Origin: Nematopogon swammerdamellus
Lineage: Eukaryota; Arthropoda; Insecta; Lepidoptera; Adelidae
Length of the DNA stretch: 64,000 bases
Assembly: GCA_946902875.1 (NCBI GenBank)
Contig: OX336345.1
Location: 10,385,395 to 10,449,394 of the forward strand
Direction of reading: 5' to 3'
Shown here: positions 22,834 to 34,590 of the stretch, one piece after another
Position numbering within the stretch: position 1 is the first letter of the stretch
Layout of the letters: the number at the start of each line of letters is the position of its first letter
Notes under the pieces: model-generated
The model's database searches: none
What the model saw: only the letters and a program-made list of their open reading frames with translations
What the model was told of the DNA's origin: nothing
Translations under genes and position numbers: made by a program

Positions 22834-24215
22834 ATATGAAGCTCGTCTACTGGCTTGGCCAAAACGATATCATATTTCAAGGCTGCGTCAGGTCCAATTT
22901 TTCTTGTCTATTTATTGTTCTACGAGTATGTGTTATATAAACTGTCGTGTGTGTTAAACAAGAACAATAAACTTATTAATTTTCATTTTCATTTCATTTC
23001 TAGGAAATCCCGATCCTGAAGAAAATTTAGAGATAAAACAGACGTATATTATTGCTATTCAGAATAATGATATCGCAAGCCGATAGTCACATGCTCCTTT
23101 TGGAATAACATACATACATAACATACATTGTTTCCAAATATTATTTCATGGCATTGATTATAAAATCAATGTTTCATGGTAATGAATTCACTGACAAATT
23201 AACTTTTTTGCATGCATTTTTCTTTTACTATTTTCTGGTTTCGTTTATTCACCCAGCAAAGCCTACTTCCTAGTAAAATAAAAAAAGGTGAACCAAGAAA
23301 ATAAAAGTACCTACAAGACATAATATTAAACCGCGATAGTAATCAGGTATAGCCTTAATGTAATTTTTGCTCAAACACAAAAAACACAAGACATCGTGAA
23401 CACACGCATACGTCGTGGGTACCTATTCGTAAACATTAGCGATGATCATACAAAATGTTAAGTCGTTTTCAATTGCCGCAAGTCAAGAAATAACGGATTA
23501 TTTATTGACATAAGGAAACTGAACTGATCTAATCATAATTTATCACGTAATGACTTCGGAAGGATAGGCACAACAACAGGACGGTGACTAATTCGCGACG
23601 GTAGTAAAATTTTAAATTGAGTTAGGTACTCTATATCAGAGTCATATACGGAAGCAAACGCGTTGTTTATTAAAATGATCGAATTTAATCTCAATTTTGA
23701 GGAGGCGGATACTAACTAGTTAATCTCGCGTGGGCGTAACGACACAACGGCCGTGAAAATGTCATCAAGTGATCCACTGAACTAGTTGTACGCACCTAAG
23801 TATACTCAAGTGTCCTTAAAAAATTATATAATTGTGTGATAATAACATAAGAAAAGCTTGCAACTGGATGTAAGATGGCCGCATAGGAGCCTCGGTTCTG
23901 TTCTGCTCTAGTCCAGTAAAGCCAGCAATCAAAAGGGAAGTCTCCGGTATGGCATCTACCTTCTTGGAGGTGATATTGGCTGGGCGGAGCATATGCTTTG
24001 GCCCCTTCGACTCAGCCACATATACCGGATTACATAACCTCCCCCAGGTTGCAAGGTCTCAAGGCATGCCGACAAGTAAGACAAGAAACCTTGTCTGGCA
24101 TGACGCTAGCGGCTTTAAGGGGGAATATGAAAATAGCCATGCTCTATATTTTTTAAATTGCCTCAACAATATTACAGAATTCACATTTTGGGGTACTGTG
24201 GGCATGTCTGTACCT
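22834..24215. other. Non-coding stretch, right part unassigned repeat
   Basis: 22834-23815 is AT-rich with no element seen. From about 23870 to 24215 the composition is balanced and leads directly into a family S body; this could be a LINE-derived or other 5' extension of that SINE. I recognise no coding motif. Confidence 0.4.
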
Positions 24216-24478
24216 AGACTAAGGGATATGACTCCCTTCTTACCTTACTAGGTGGTAGGGTTTAACCCGCCCGGGTTGGTACCACCGCACTGAATGAAAG
24301 GTCGGTCGAAACGGCTATGTAAATAGTTTATGTTTTCCGTCCAGTTCAGTGTAGCCGGCACGACCGAAGGGAAGCACTGACGTGGCACCAAGTTCACCTG
24401 GTGTTATGGGCTGACATCACGGATGTTGTAGGTGATGTAGCCAACCGTGTCAGTTTCCATAAAAAAAAAAAAAAAAAG
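24216..24478 (+). repeat. Family S SINE with X-type head remnant
   Basis: Starts with ACTAAGGGATATGACTCCCT, which is the end of the alternative head seen complete at 45594-45921, then TTACTAGGTGGTAGGGTTTA, CCCGGGTTGGTACCACCGCA, GTGTAGCCGGCACGACCGAA, TGGCACCAAGTTCACCTGG, GACATCACGGATGTTGTAGG, a TTTCCAT block and a 17-A tail. It faces an inverted copy 510 bp downstream. Confidence 0.85.
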
Positions 24479-24985
24479 AAGCCTGAACCGAACGCTGAGC
24501 GCCTATGCCAGTATGCCCGGATAGATCCTCCGCAATCACGTACTTCTAGCTCAACCTCGGACGTTCTACAAGTCTTCCTATACTTTCGCACCGAATCCGC
24601 AGTTCATGAAGATTATCTTACTCGGGTTTTGAATTTTTTTTATTTTATATTTTTTATTAAATTATATTTAGTTCTGAACTATGATATATTTTTGAAATGG
24701 GCTTTTCGAGATTTTGACGATACTCGAATGGGTTTGAAAAAAAAATTCAGTTATATTGATTTTTATCCTTGTTTGTTACCCGGACGATCACCAAGAAAAA
24801 CCAACAATCCCAAAGATACCTCGATTTTTTAAATCTGTTTAGCCGTTTGAGCTCTAAAGTGGAAGGAAGAACATAATTACATCCATACGGACATACGGAC
24901 ATACGAAACACCTCTTCGTGATTTACTCCGGTTAATCTGCTTATTACCCTCCTTCGCTTCGCTGTACTCGGGTAAAAATGTAGGT
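24479..24985. other. Spacer between two facing SINEs
   Basis: Contains two similar blocks, TTACTCGGGTTTTG (24618) and GTACTCGGGTAAAAATG (24963), and CATACGGACATACGGACATA (24882-24901). Probably part of another interspersed repeat; class unknown. Confidence 0.4.
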
Positions 24986-25331
24986 TATGACTTTTTTTTA
25001 TGGAAACTGACACGGTTGGCTACATCACCTACAACATCCGTGATGTCAACCCATAACACCGGGTGAACTAGGTGCCATGTCATTGCTTCCCTTCGGTCGC
25101 GGCGGCTACACTGAACTGGAAAACACGAACTATTTACACGATCGACGTTTCATTCAGTGCGGTGGTAACAACCCTTAAAACCCTTAAAAGTGGTAAAAAC
25201 CCTACCACCTAGTAAGGTAAGAAGGGAAGGGAACTACAGTTTTACGTGGAATTCGAACCACGGTCAGCCTCCAACCATCGAGCGGTCACCCATCCAAGTA
25301 CTGTCTGCACCACCGAGCTATCGGGGCTGAC
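24986..25331 (-). repeat. Family S SINE, long copy with A box, shortened 5S-like segment and B box
   Basis: Minus strand order: CCCCGATAGCTCGGTGGTGC (A-box region, ending 25330), GCAGACAGTACTTGGATGGG TGACCGC (25282-25308; the C-box part of the 5S rRNA promoter), GTGGTTCGAATTCCACG (B box), CCTTACTAGGTGGTAGGG, then the common body and a poly(A) tail at 24986-24998. The body carries a small local duplication of AACCCTTAAA near 25170. The AAGCAAC part of the 5S segment is lost. Confidence 0.85.
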
Positions 25332-25805
25332 TGTCGTCTTTCCGTATCTCTAGAATCTCAACGGCTCAACCGTTATAGGTATATGCCGTTTTGTAATAAC
25401 TAATGTCTGATTGACTGTCAAGTCCAATGTCTATGTATGTAGAGAGATTATTAATTGAAGCAATTTTTTGAAAAATTGAGTTTATTCGAGTAACAATCGA
25501 GTTTTTAATATTGTTAGCTACTTTGAAACGAGTTCTGTTACAGACCTTTACAACTTGTCCGCAGACTTGGTTCGTCCTTCTAAAGCCGGTCATTTAGACG
25601 GACGCGGCGTATGTGAACCGACCGACGCACGCGCTCGTCTCACGTCCGATCCGATACGGAACGAATCTACACGTCACTATATTGCACCTAGGGCCATAGC
25701 CAGCATGCTGCGGCGCCTAGTCTCCGGTGGGTGTTATCATTTGATGTTGATAGATATTAGTTTACAAATTATAACATATTTAATTCGAATAATATTTATA
25801 ATATT
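25332..25805. other. Non-coding stretch
   Basis: 25560-25730 is CG-rich (GACGGACGCGGCG, CGACGCACGCGCTCG) and has a short frame without recognisable motif. The rest is AT-rich. Confidence 0.4.
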
Positions 25806-26170
25806 TACCGTGTGGGACCGGTATTTAAAAATAATAGCTCCACTGCATCTCTCCCCGTGCACGTCGTAAAAGGAGACTAGGGGATAAGGACGAGATGCCG
25901 TGCTAAAGGGCGACAGGATAGCCACCTCTCGGCTTGGCGCGGTCCTTCTACCGAGTCATGCAGCAGGCTCGAATACCCAATCGTGCATTCGTGCCTTACT
26001 TGCTGCTGGATAGATATCTTTTCCGAATGCTTTGCTAGACGTGGCGGTCGATGTTGTGCTGTATCTGCCAGAGTCCTTGCAGCACAACACCGGTTACTCT
26101 GCTTATCCCGATTGTCGAGATATAGCGTGTGGCACGTATGTATGTATCATAATATCGTGTGGAGCATGTT
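25806..26170 (+). repeat. Family X repeat, copy 1
   Basis: TACCGTGTGGGACCGGTATT, CTCCACTGCATCTCTCCCCG, CGTCGTAAAAGGAGACTAGG, AAGGGCGACAGGATAGCCAC, CTTACTTGCTGCTGGATAG, then a block with GTCGATGTTGTGCTGTATCT and GCAGCACAACACCGGTTACT. A second copy is at 57288-57600. Its first 90 bases are the same sequence that replaces the head of the family S copy at 45594-45921. The GTCGTAAAAGGCGACTAAGG block is common in lepidopteran non-LTR elements. Confidence 0.7.
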
Positions 26171-26261
26171 TACTTCAGGTATTACTTACAGTATTAGGTA
26201 CTACACATATTTAGGTTGAAGCCTTTAATAATAAACCACTTGCATAATATATTCAATTTTT

Positions 26262-26515
26262 TTTATTGCTTCCGAACTGGGTGGCTCTGACAGGTCGACG
26301 CCTCAGGCGCAGCCAATTTCACCGCCGAGGAGGTGCCAGTCCGGCTTGGAGGTGGACTAATGTTGCTGGGGAAAGGCTATTGACTCGCGATTTGAAGATC
26401 CCTGGATTGTAGGAGTGGGGAAAGATATTCCCTCGGAGCCCGTTCCACACCTTTGCAGTGCGGCACAAGAACGATTCAGTTAGACCATTAACGTCAAAAT
26501 CATAACTTCCTTAAA
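26262..26515 (-). pseudogene. LINE reverse-transcriptase ORF, C-terminal relic
   Basis: The minus-strand frame from about 26513 to a TGA at 26319-26321 reads SYDFDVNGLTESFLCRT, AKVWNGLRGNIFPHSYNPG and IFKSRVNSLS. The RTxxWN(S/G)L...(V/I)FPxSYNxxxFKxxV pattern is the usual C-terminal end of non-LTR retrotransposon polyproteins of the jockey/CR1/BovB kind. After the stop come about 50 bases and an AATAAAAAAAATT end, as for a LINE 3' tail. It is 5'-truncated to about 65 codons; an in-frame stop bounds it upstream. Confidence 0.7.
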
Positions 26516-28508
26516 ATATATATATTAACTATCCCACAAAAGCATTGTTATGCCAGGCAGGGCTGAAGGCGACACGGATAGTCTGCTGGAGAGCTATGCA
26601 GTAAGTATACATATACCTAGGTAATAATTATTATAGATATTAACCGTCTCGTCGTCGCGGGGGTGTCCGACCTTTGTATTAAAATATTATAATTTCTTTT
26701 GTTTCCTTTCCGACTCGGAATGGACAGCTAATATCTAGTCCCGCGGTCCTCTATTGTTGTACCTATTGGGGCTATTATTGTACCTATTGTGTCTTTGTGC
26801 CGTGACGCGATGGTTTGTAAATCACGGGGTTATTTAGAGCCGGAGTGGTTTATTTAGCCGTTTGTAATTTGCGTTCAGCGGCAGGATATAATCTCATTAT
26901 GGACGTGAATGCTTGTGCTGATTTGTGGCGCCCCGCCTGCCTGCCTGCCGAACCCGCGCGGTTCGCGCGTGCGCGCTCCATGCCCACATAAGAATGCGGT
27001 TCTCATACTTACTTGATTTGAAATCTTCTGCGGCGGTTAGTAAATCTGCACAAACACTTGAAGATTTCATCAGCGAATTTGTAAGTGAGTATATGTAGAT
27101 AATAAATAATCGAACATTGGGAACAAAATATAATCTTTTCTACGTTTTTCACTGTTGTTATAGAAATTACTACATCTAGACGAAAAACTATGTCCGTACA
27201 TAGAGGAATATCTATTTAAATTTTTGTCGGAAAAATAAGTTGTAGAGCGGAGGTTGTACAGAACGAGGTACATAATGATGCCAAGTATATTCTCCCAGTT
27301 ATAATTTATACAGTACACTCACCTACAAGACCCAGGGACGACGGAACCTCTGGGAGAGGGGCAGCTGCCCCCCTAAAATTTGTTTGGGGGCAACTGTATC
27401 GTTTTGCCCCACCCTAAAATCTGCATTATAATGTTATGCGTTCTGTCAATGAATTTAAAAATAAAATACAATTTTTTTTTTTTGTTTCCATAATTTTCCG
27501 GGCCCTTTCGGCGTCAAATTGTGCTTGTTGGTTAGGTGTATTTCAGATGTGAAACTATTTTTATTTTCATATAACTGAATAACACATTAAATAAAATATG
27601 TCATATTAAATAAAAATAATTAGATGGAATTGTTAACCTAATGAAGAACATATTAAAATATACAAAAACTAATTAAGTGTAAGTTGGAAGGAAGGAGGAA
27701 ACGGGATGTGTGATGGATGACACTGTGCCGTTGGCGGATAGAGAGAGGGGGGGGGTTCGCTACTGTACATAAGTAAAATATTTCATCCAATTCAGCCGAC
27801 TCTCCTACAGAGCCCAATATGCTGGCAGCGTTGCCCCTTTCAGATTAGAAATGTATTGTTTTCATAATTTTTGAGGGTGCCTTCCCAAGAATAATTGTTT
27901 TTGTGTATATATTAGTTGAGTGTGTATATATTAGTTTAGGTGAATTTAATAACATAACAAATATATTATTTGCAAGGAAGGTTGGTAGATGTACATTTCA
28001 ATAGGGACAGAGGTGCATTTCTTTCGTAGAAGTTTATTGTTTTCATAACCATTATCTAAATATATGTCTAATGGCACCCGACGCGACGCCCCGCGCCGCC
28101 GCCGTCGCTGTATGTGCCGGGCCTCAAAATGTACTCTGTTCCTGTGCTGGGCTGGGAGTATTGTCTGCCCCTCCTATATCCAAACACTTTCGGCGTTCCT
28201 GACACAATATCCATCATCGATTACTCTCTATCTCACTGTAGTCTAGCACGACAAGGAACGCGATGCCTAACGTCTGCGTTTCAAGTGTTTCAGACAATCG
28301 TCGCCGAGGTGATCGCTTCACTTACACACACGAGCAGGTAATCCATTAGCAGATAAGTGCATCTAATTCTCGCTTTAGATGCGCTTTGCATCTCGTCCCG
28401 TCGCTCTTGCGTTTCTTATTTATTTGTGCGTGTAGTTATATTGTGGTCTTACATGAAGAGCTGATGGTTAACTTAAATAATGATGTAGGAACGAATCAAT
28501 ACATTTTC
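26516..28508. other. Non-coding stretch with GC-rich patches and a possible MITE
   Basis: 26925-26985 (CGCGCGGTTCGCGCGTGCGC) and 28075-28112 (CGACGCCCCGCGCCGCCGCC) are CpG-rich patches. At about 27355-27395 a hairpin pairs GGGGCAGCTGCCCCC with GGGGGCAACTG, and similar GCCCC blocks recur to 27900, perhaps an old SINE or MITE. No gene is supported. Confidence 0.4.
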
Positions 28509-28859
28509 TTCGGCACATCGACCAAACATTTTTTTTTGTAGGTAAGTCGAGTCATTTGCAAGGTTTTGAACCATGATACGTTTTGTCAGGTGTCACGTGG
28601 TATCGTTTTACGATTTTTTTTCTTTATTTTTGAAAATTACTAAAATCCCAGCTTTAACCCCTTGCAACTTTAACTTTTTTGTTTGTGATTGTATCTGCAC
28701 GAAATGAGAGCGCTTTCCGGAGCATTCTCAAATTTAGAACATGTAATGGTCATGGGCACTTTGTTCAACACGTGACACCTGACAAAAGGTATCATAGGTC
28801 AAAACATTGCAAATGACCCCACTTACCTACAAAAAAAAATTGTCGGTCGATGTGCCGAA
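28509..28859. mobile_element. 351-bp MITE with about 95-bp terminal inverted repeats
   Basis: Left arm: TTCGGCACATCGACC, TTTTTTTTTGTAGGTAAG, CATTTGCAAGGTTTTGA, CAGGTGTCACGTG. Right arm is its inverse: CACGTGACACCTGACAAAA, CATTGCAAATGACC, CTTACCTACAAAAAAAAA, GGTCGATGTGCCGAA. The flanking CATTTTC and CATTCTG are similar and may be a worn target duplication. No protein is encoded. It lies just past the 3' end of the LINE relic. Confidence 0.8.
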
Positions 28860-28959
28860 CATTCTGTATAAAATAGTTGTAAAGTAATTACAACCTATCA
28901 TAATATTTATTTAATAAATAACAAAAAAGTAATACTAATAACTAAAGAAATAAACCTAC

Positions 28960-29697
28960 CTAACAAACATTAAAATAACTATCAAAAGGGGCATTTTCAA
29001 ATGTTCCTAGAACGCTTGCTGCATTACCCCGCTGGATGGCAAGGCTTACCCTTTGAATGAAGTAAGCCTTTGATTGCGGGACGCCAGTTGCGTCCACCAG
29101 CAGAGGCCCAAGCCTCTTCAAGAAGCTTTTGGCTTCACTGCTCCACGGACCGAGGGTTTCAACCGCAAACGCAACAAATTCGAAATCTTGAATAATATTT
29201 GAATATTTGTTGCGTTTGAGGCTCTCCGCTCCGGCCGCGGCCGCGCCAGCCGCTCTTGAAGAGGCCCGAACGTGACTTGGAGCCAATGTGTCGACACAAG
29301 TGGCGTCCCACATCAGTGACCTACCCTTAGCCCATGGCACCAGGGTGATACCATCGGGCCTCTTGCCATCAAGCCGGGAATAACCGCAAGGTTCTAGGAT
29401 GCACGGTATGTTAGCTGTCAGAAGCGTGGACTTAATAATAAAATTTAAATTTTGATGCCTGGAGTTTCTACCGGCACTTTTGATACATGATAGTCCGTGG
29501 TGGCCATATATGTCGACTGGTGACCCACACACACAAATATGACTTTCACAAATTTTGAGGCCTAAACGAAGTGCAACCGAAATTTTGGTGGTTTTCTGAT
29601 CTAATAAAGTCCCTAGGTGACTCGATGGGTAAGCTTCAAGCCACGCTCCAGATTCTTTTTCTGAAACCGCCAAAATACGTGCACGATTAATAAAATA
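28960..29697 (-). pseudogene. LINE C-terminal domain: CCHC finger plus PD-(D/E)xK-like motif
   Basis: An uninterrupted minus-strand frame of about 245 codons, beginning near [20 protein letters not shown] and ending in a TAA-type stop at 28960. Counting from the leucine at 29673, residues 47-63 form CxC-x8-H-x4-C ([17 protein letters not shown]). An RH pair follows at 72-73, E94, then KRPDG at 104-108 and WDATCVDT from 122, so RPD is 15 residues from the next Asp. This CX1-3CX7-8HX4C finger followed by RPD...D resembles the arrangement of restriction-like-endonuclease LINEs (R2/NeSL type). There is an alanine-rich stretch at about 140-150. I know the SGAWL..P...LGT.LD and [13 protein letters not shown] motifs from repeated RT-associated proteins in animals. 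The reverse transcriptase itself is missing, and no ATG starts the frame, so this is a 5'-truncated copy. No stops suggests a young insertion or a kept domain. Confidence 0.75.
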
Positions 29698-30510
29698 AAA
29701 GTAGAATAGTATGTAGAAGTAAGAAATGTCGCCGAGCCCTCAGGGGCGGCCGGCTGAAGGAAGACGGCCGCCGATCGCTGTTCTACGCACTGTACATACT
29801 CAATGTAGGAAATAAGGTACTTAATTACATATACGTAAGTAATAAAACGTTTATTAGGTACATAATAAAACTCAGATTGAACATCCGAAAGCTCTTGTTA
29901 ACCAGATAACAAAGATTGCAATGCATATTATTGTAGGGGTATCAAGCCAACCTGTTGTAAATGCAAGTGCCCACATGTGGTTAGCCGAACCTGCCAACAT
30001 GTAACCGCAGCGAACTCATCCAAGGGTCGGCTTGTTAGCGATTGGACATGCCGCGATGCGATGAAGGCCTAAACGAAATATTTCAGGGATTGAAGTGCTA
30101 TTAAATCGCTAACAATACAACGGAGCCGCCAGGATATTACTTACGAGGCCCTAGTTTATAGCACCTCTCCATACCGCCTAGGTTCTCGCTAGTTACAATT
30201 TCTACCGTGGCGACGACGACGCGACGCAACGAGATCAGATTATGTTGCCTGGATCCATTTATGACAGAGCTCAGAGAGTGCATCTTATTTATGAATTATT
30301 TATTAGTGTTTCTAACTATTCTAATTTATCTTGTTGCTGAAGAATTAAATGTTCTTGATTCCTGATGTCAGCTGAACCTAATAAGTGATTTACAAGCCTA
30401 ATATGAAATTGAGGTTGGTAATAGGCGTGAGAAACATAGTAATAATTTGATGTTTGGTTGTACTCGTATAATAATATGTATGTGGATTGCCTCATCATCT
30501 CTCTCTCTAG
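29698..30510. other. Non-coding stretch
   Basis: A GC patch at 29728-29775 (GGGGCGGCCGGCTGAAGG, GACGGCCGCCGATCG) marks the upstream side of the LINE relic. The rest, including 29960-30250 of balanced composition, contains nothing I can name. Confidence 0.4.
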
Positions 30511-30631
30511 CGATGACGACTGTCAGATGGCCGGCTCCCAATTAACACTGAACATTCGTGAGATGTCTGTTCTGGGGACGTCTTCGTTAAACCTCCGCGA
30601 CCCAATAAAAGCAAAAAGAGTCAATAAATCT
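30511..30631 (+). CDS. Candidate internal coding exon, unrecognised
   Basis: An exceptionally good acceptor (CATCTCTCTCTCTAG, ending 30510) is followed by 121 bases with one open frame and a good donor (TCT then GTAAGAGG at 30632). After one leading base the frame gives 40 codons: DDDCQMAGSQLTLNIREMSV then LGTSSLNLRDPIKAKRVNKS. The residue mix is that of a soluble protein, and the frame continues open past the donor to about 30706. I recognise no domain. Chance splice signals in non-coding DNA cannot be excluded. Confidence 0.3.
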
Positions 30632-32544
30632 GTAAGAGGCGTTCGATCAAACGTTTACGATTCATCTGTGACTGTGTACCGTCACTTTATTTCTCAAATT
30701 ATTATTTAGAATAACGAGCGTCTATATATAATATATAAATTGATTTAACGATACTTCGATAGCACATCTACGTACGTGCTCCATACCATAGAACGTTCCG
30801 TATTTCTATTTCGAATAATTTGATTGCCTTGATGATGTTTTAAAATAGGATAACCTATAAAAATATAATGATAATATTGCTCTGGTTGGAAACCACGGAG
30901 ATTCAAATTGTACTTTTTATTAATGTAATTTTTTTATGGAACATTCCAGAAGCAGGAAATACGTGCTCGCTTCCTATTTCATAAGTTAACTTTATCTTTG
31001 TCTGTTCATGCCAACCGTTCTCGGCTTCAATACCTAATTCACGAATGCGTCTATTTAACTTGAGTTCGTTTAAATAAACTTTTCTGGCGCTCTCTATCTG
31101 TATTCATCTTTCTTCTTGGGGCAGACTCTCATGGGCTGCATTGGTCAGCCAGATGGCACAGACTAGGATAACCGGTAACAAGTAGCTTTAGGGAAGTGAC
31201 TCTGTTATCTACAGATCAGCTTCAAAGATATACCTACCCGAGGTCCTGATCATACAAAATTAGCCCACAATAAAGAATATAACGCCAGGGTCACTCTCCT
31301 GACGGTCTCCTTTCATTGTTCATCGCGTGATTGTGTGCGCTATAGTGGAAGCGTTGTCGCTCATGCTGGTACGCATTAATTACGCCGCAGTGATTCCCAG
31401 AGCGACGACACGACACCCCGCGCGTCCCGGGCTCCGAGCCGCGGCCGCTTCATCCATCAGCCGGCGACGCGTCTCCTGTGATAGCACACTCCGCCTGCTA
31501 TTGAGGAGGTAGAGGAGTCTGCTCGCTTAGAGGATGTGTTGAGAGCTTGAAGCTCTCTTGAAAGGGCTTGTGGACTGACAACTATATATTTAATGTTACT
31601 TAAGCAATGTTTGTGTAAAAGGGGACTTCAGTCTGGCATTTATTTCATTCAACCATTTTCTTTATGCTAGACGCGACGTGAGTTGGCGAAGTTAGAAGGC
31701 TCAACTAGAAGAAAATTAGTAAAATGCATAACCGCCTTCAGATTACCGAGAGTTCTAATAGCTGACACGCGGCGGAGGCGGCGGCGGCGGCGGTCAGTTC
31801 AATTTCTAAAGATAACTATGCTCCTTCTACAGCTTAGTGAAGCAGCGTTCAAAACGAGATTAGTACCGTAATTTGTACGAGTGTCATCACATTTCAAAGA
31901 CAAATATAAAGGATTGAGCAGACAGTGACAAGTGTCGTTCGGGACCGATTATTTTGTGGGTTATATTCTCCGGGGATATTTATTTGGGCAGACAAAAAGG
32001 AAGGAACTGAATTTTATTCAAATGAGAACATGCGCATATCTGTCTGTCGAGCGTCCTTTACAGACGGCCAACGGCTCTCGACCGGTTACACTTCAGTTAT
32101 CTTAAACCGATTTTATGTATTCCTTATTAAATCGATTGTGCCCATTGTTTTCGCTACTTACCCAAAGGATTAATTGAGTTAAATGCGAACACTACGAAAT
32201 ATTAAAGAGCTTTTAACGATTAAGTATAATTAAAGTAAGTGATGGCATAACATATTTAACAGTGGCAAAAACACTTCGAGAGCCTTATAATAATCCGAGA
32301 ACTGGAAATACTTCTTAATAAATTAAATTCGTCTTGATAAAAAGATTAGGTCAAAATAATTATTTTTAAAGTGAAGGAATTAATTAATATCTGGATCTTG
32401 CGTAAGAATATCAATAAATATTAATTTCGCGCCTGCGATAAGGTTTTCGTAACATATGAATGCGGAGGAGGGGCGGAGGGGCAGTGGAGATTGTATCGGA
32501 GGTGTTGACAGGCGATGGTGGAGCTCGGCCCGTTCTCACGAAAA
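30632..32544. other. Non-coding stretch with a CpG-rich patch
   Basis: 31385-31500 is CpG-rich (CGACACGACACCCCGCGCGT, CCGAGCCGCGGCCGC), and 31769-31792 is a GGC run. Neither is tied to a supported exon. The remainder is AT-rich. Confidence 0.4.
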
Positions 32545-32600
32545 CGGAATGTTACGGAACCCTCTCCACGCGGCTTCGACTCGCACTTGACCGTTTTTTT
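32545..32600 (+). repeat. CCAAGTGC-family repeat, 3' end fragment
   Basis: GTTACGGAACCCTCTCCACG, CTTCGACTCGCACTTGACCG and a T run: the right end of the family only. Confidence 0.75.
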
Positions 32601-32743
32601 ATCAACAAATGCTATACTCGATATATAAAGTCCCTATGCCAGTTCCAAGACATGCCTCGGCGATCGTTACTGGACTGGCGGTTATTTTCCTAACAGGTGT
32701 TAAATGTAATATGTATATTTAAATATAATAACAGATGTGTTTC

Positions 32744-32816
32744 AGGATCGTGGCACGTGGAGTTCCGTTGTCTCTGCCGACCCCACTGGGAAACAGGCGT
32801 GACGCTATGTATGTAA
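32744..32816 (+). repeat. LINE 3' tail, TATG-ending type, copy 1
   Basis: GGATCGTGGCACGTGGAG, TCCGTTGTCTCTGCCGACCC, CACTGGGAAACAGGCGTGAC and GCTATGTATGTA. The block from TCCGTTG onward recurs at 34607-34662, defining a family that ends in TATG/TGTA repeats. Confidence 0.75.
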
Positions 32817-34198
32817 TAAATAGGTAGGTATATTAATTTAAGAGTAATACCTATCAACGTAGACCTCATTATATTTTTTATATTGTTGTGTCTGACAACT
32901 TACTGGAGCTTCAGTGGCAAGTTAATACTTTCACTTTATCTCATCGTATCAATAAAGTGTGACATTTATTTTATTGCTGAAACATAATATTTTCTCGCTG
33001 CTTTTATGTTTGTGTCGACATTCTGTAAAAAAATTAACCATTTTATAAAATTCCAGATCAAAAAACATACGAACATAAAAGTAAAAACATCGACTGTGAA
33101 TTGGAAATGAGCAGCTCTTGACCTTGTTGTTCGATCTAGAATCCCAATGATCTTGAATCGTTGTTTCTCAAATAAGTGCTAGTGAGCTTAAAGTTTTTTA
33201 GAGCTTATGCACTATAGAATAAATCAATAAATAAATAATTGCTTATCTATATATATGTAGAGCGTATTTAATTATAATGCACATATTATATCACTCTAAA
33301 AAAACTACGCAGGTATATTTAGCCTATCTTTACCTATGGTATATATCTGGTAAATACATAGGTATAATATTGGCATCATCTGTAACTATTAATATTTAAG
33401 TTAACCTTATCGTTTGTATTTCATTAATTCTGTCATAATGTAGGTATATTTCTTTCCGCCACTCACCTAGAAGTTGTCATACCCCAAAGGTACTCTGTTA
33501 GAAAATGCCTACAGGCATTAAGTGTCACCCTTTTGCCCATATATATTTTTTAATTAAATGAAATGTATTTGCGTGCAATAAATATACACAATACAATACA
33601 ATACAAGTGATTAGTCACCGTGTTTCGATTATGATGACTATCCGAAGTCAGGACGATATTAATTAACGTCCTTAAGTCTAACAATTAAGTCGTGTTGTTG
33701 ATGGAATGAATAGTCTGATTCAGAGTTCGGGTGTGTCCGTTACAATATTGTGATTCATTGGGTCAGTCGTGATAATCATAATACCGACAGTGTGAGCTTC
33801 TTAGAAATAAAACTACATGACATTCAACCGCGCTTGGTAAACGCATTTTCTGATTATTTGGACTTAGTTGGGTTCGCAGACAATCGCTTTTTCAATCGGA
33901 TGAATAATATCCCAAAATGACTTATTTTTTCATAATATTGATGCCTAGCCACAATAACTGGCTAATTGGCGTGACCGAACGAACGATGAATCAGCTCAGT
34001 TGTTCCTAATACCTTTTATTTATTTACCTACAATCTATCAAACGTCCAAGCGTAAGTTTTTAATCACACACGAGTAATAAGCGTGTAATTAGAGGGGCGG
34101 AGTAGACTTCTCTGCGTCTGACGTCTGACGTTATCGATAAATGTCGATCCGCTATTGTGCATCACTAGTAATATTAAGACACTAGTCTATTTCTCTTT
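32817..34198. other. AT-rich non-coding stretch with one LINE tail
   Basis: Apart from the tail at 33505-33606 nothing is recognised. Several near-palindromic TATA-rich runs lie at 33240-33370. Confidence 0.5.
33505..33606 (+). repeat. LINE 3' tail with AATAC repeats
   Basis: AATGCCTACAGGCATTAAGT, CACCCTTTTGCCCATATATA, CGTGCAATAAATATACACAA then TACAATACAATACAA. The GGCATTAAG...GTGCAATAAA order is a common end of lepidopteran jockey/CR1-like LINEs; a related piece is at 41764-41840. Confidence 0.7.
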
Positions 34199-34515
34199 TT
34201 TAACCGACTTCAATAAAAGGAGAAGGTTTTCAATTCGTCGGAATCACTTTTTTATGTATGTTCAGCGTTAATTCTTTACTACGCAGACCAATTGCGATAA
34301 TTTTTATATTAGAAAAGGGGTACCAGGTAGGGGTGGTCTCATATACATTTGGTCAAGTTTTGATCCATTAGAAAACCATCAAACTCTTAAATTTTCAAAA
34401 GCATGTGCATGACAAATGGGCAAATAATTCTATACCACGCCAAGCGATTTTGATTATTCTTTTTATCTCGGAAAGCAGGTAGGTACTTTAGGGGTTGAAG
34501 TTGGTTTTTAACCAA
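34199..34515 (+). mobile_element. AACCGACTTC-family element with terminal inverted repeats
   Basis: Left end TTTTAACCGACTTCAATAAA; right end GGGGTTGAAGTTGGTTTTTA at about 34490-34510, giving imperfect inverted ends of about 16 bp. Interior lacks coding sequence. It matches the 5' part at 18443 and the inverted piece at 40490. Confidence 0.6.
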
Positions 34516-34590
34516 AAAGAGTTATTCCTTTTTCAGGTATCCATTAAAATTAGGAGCAACATTTTTTTAGTTAAATACAATTAAGTAGTT

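Noticed and set aside
24401..24832. 143-codon protein with a lysine run
   Set aside because: Starts inside the family S tail and reads through its poly(A) tail; no coding features.
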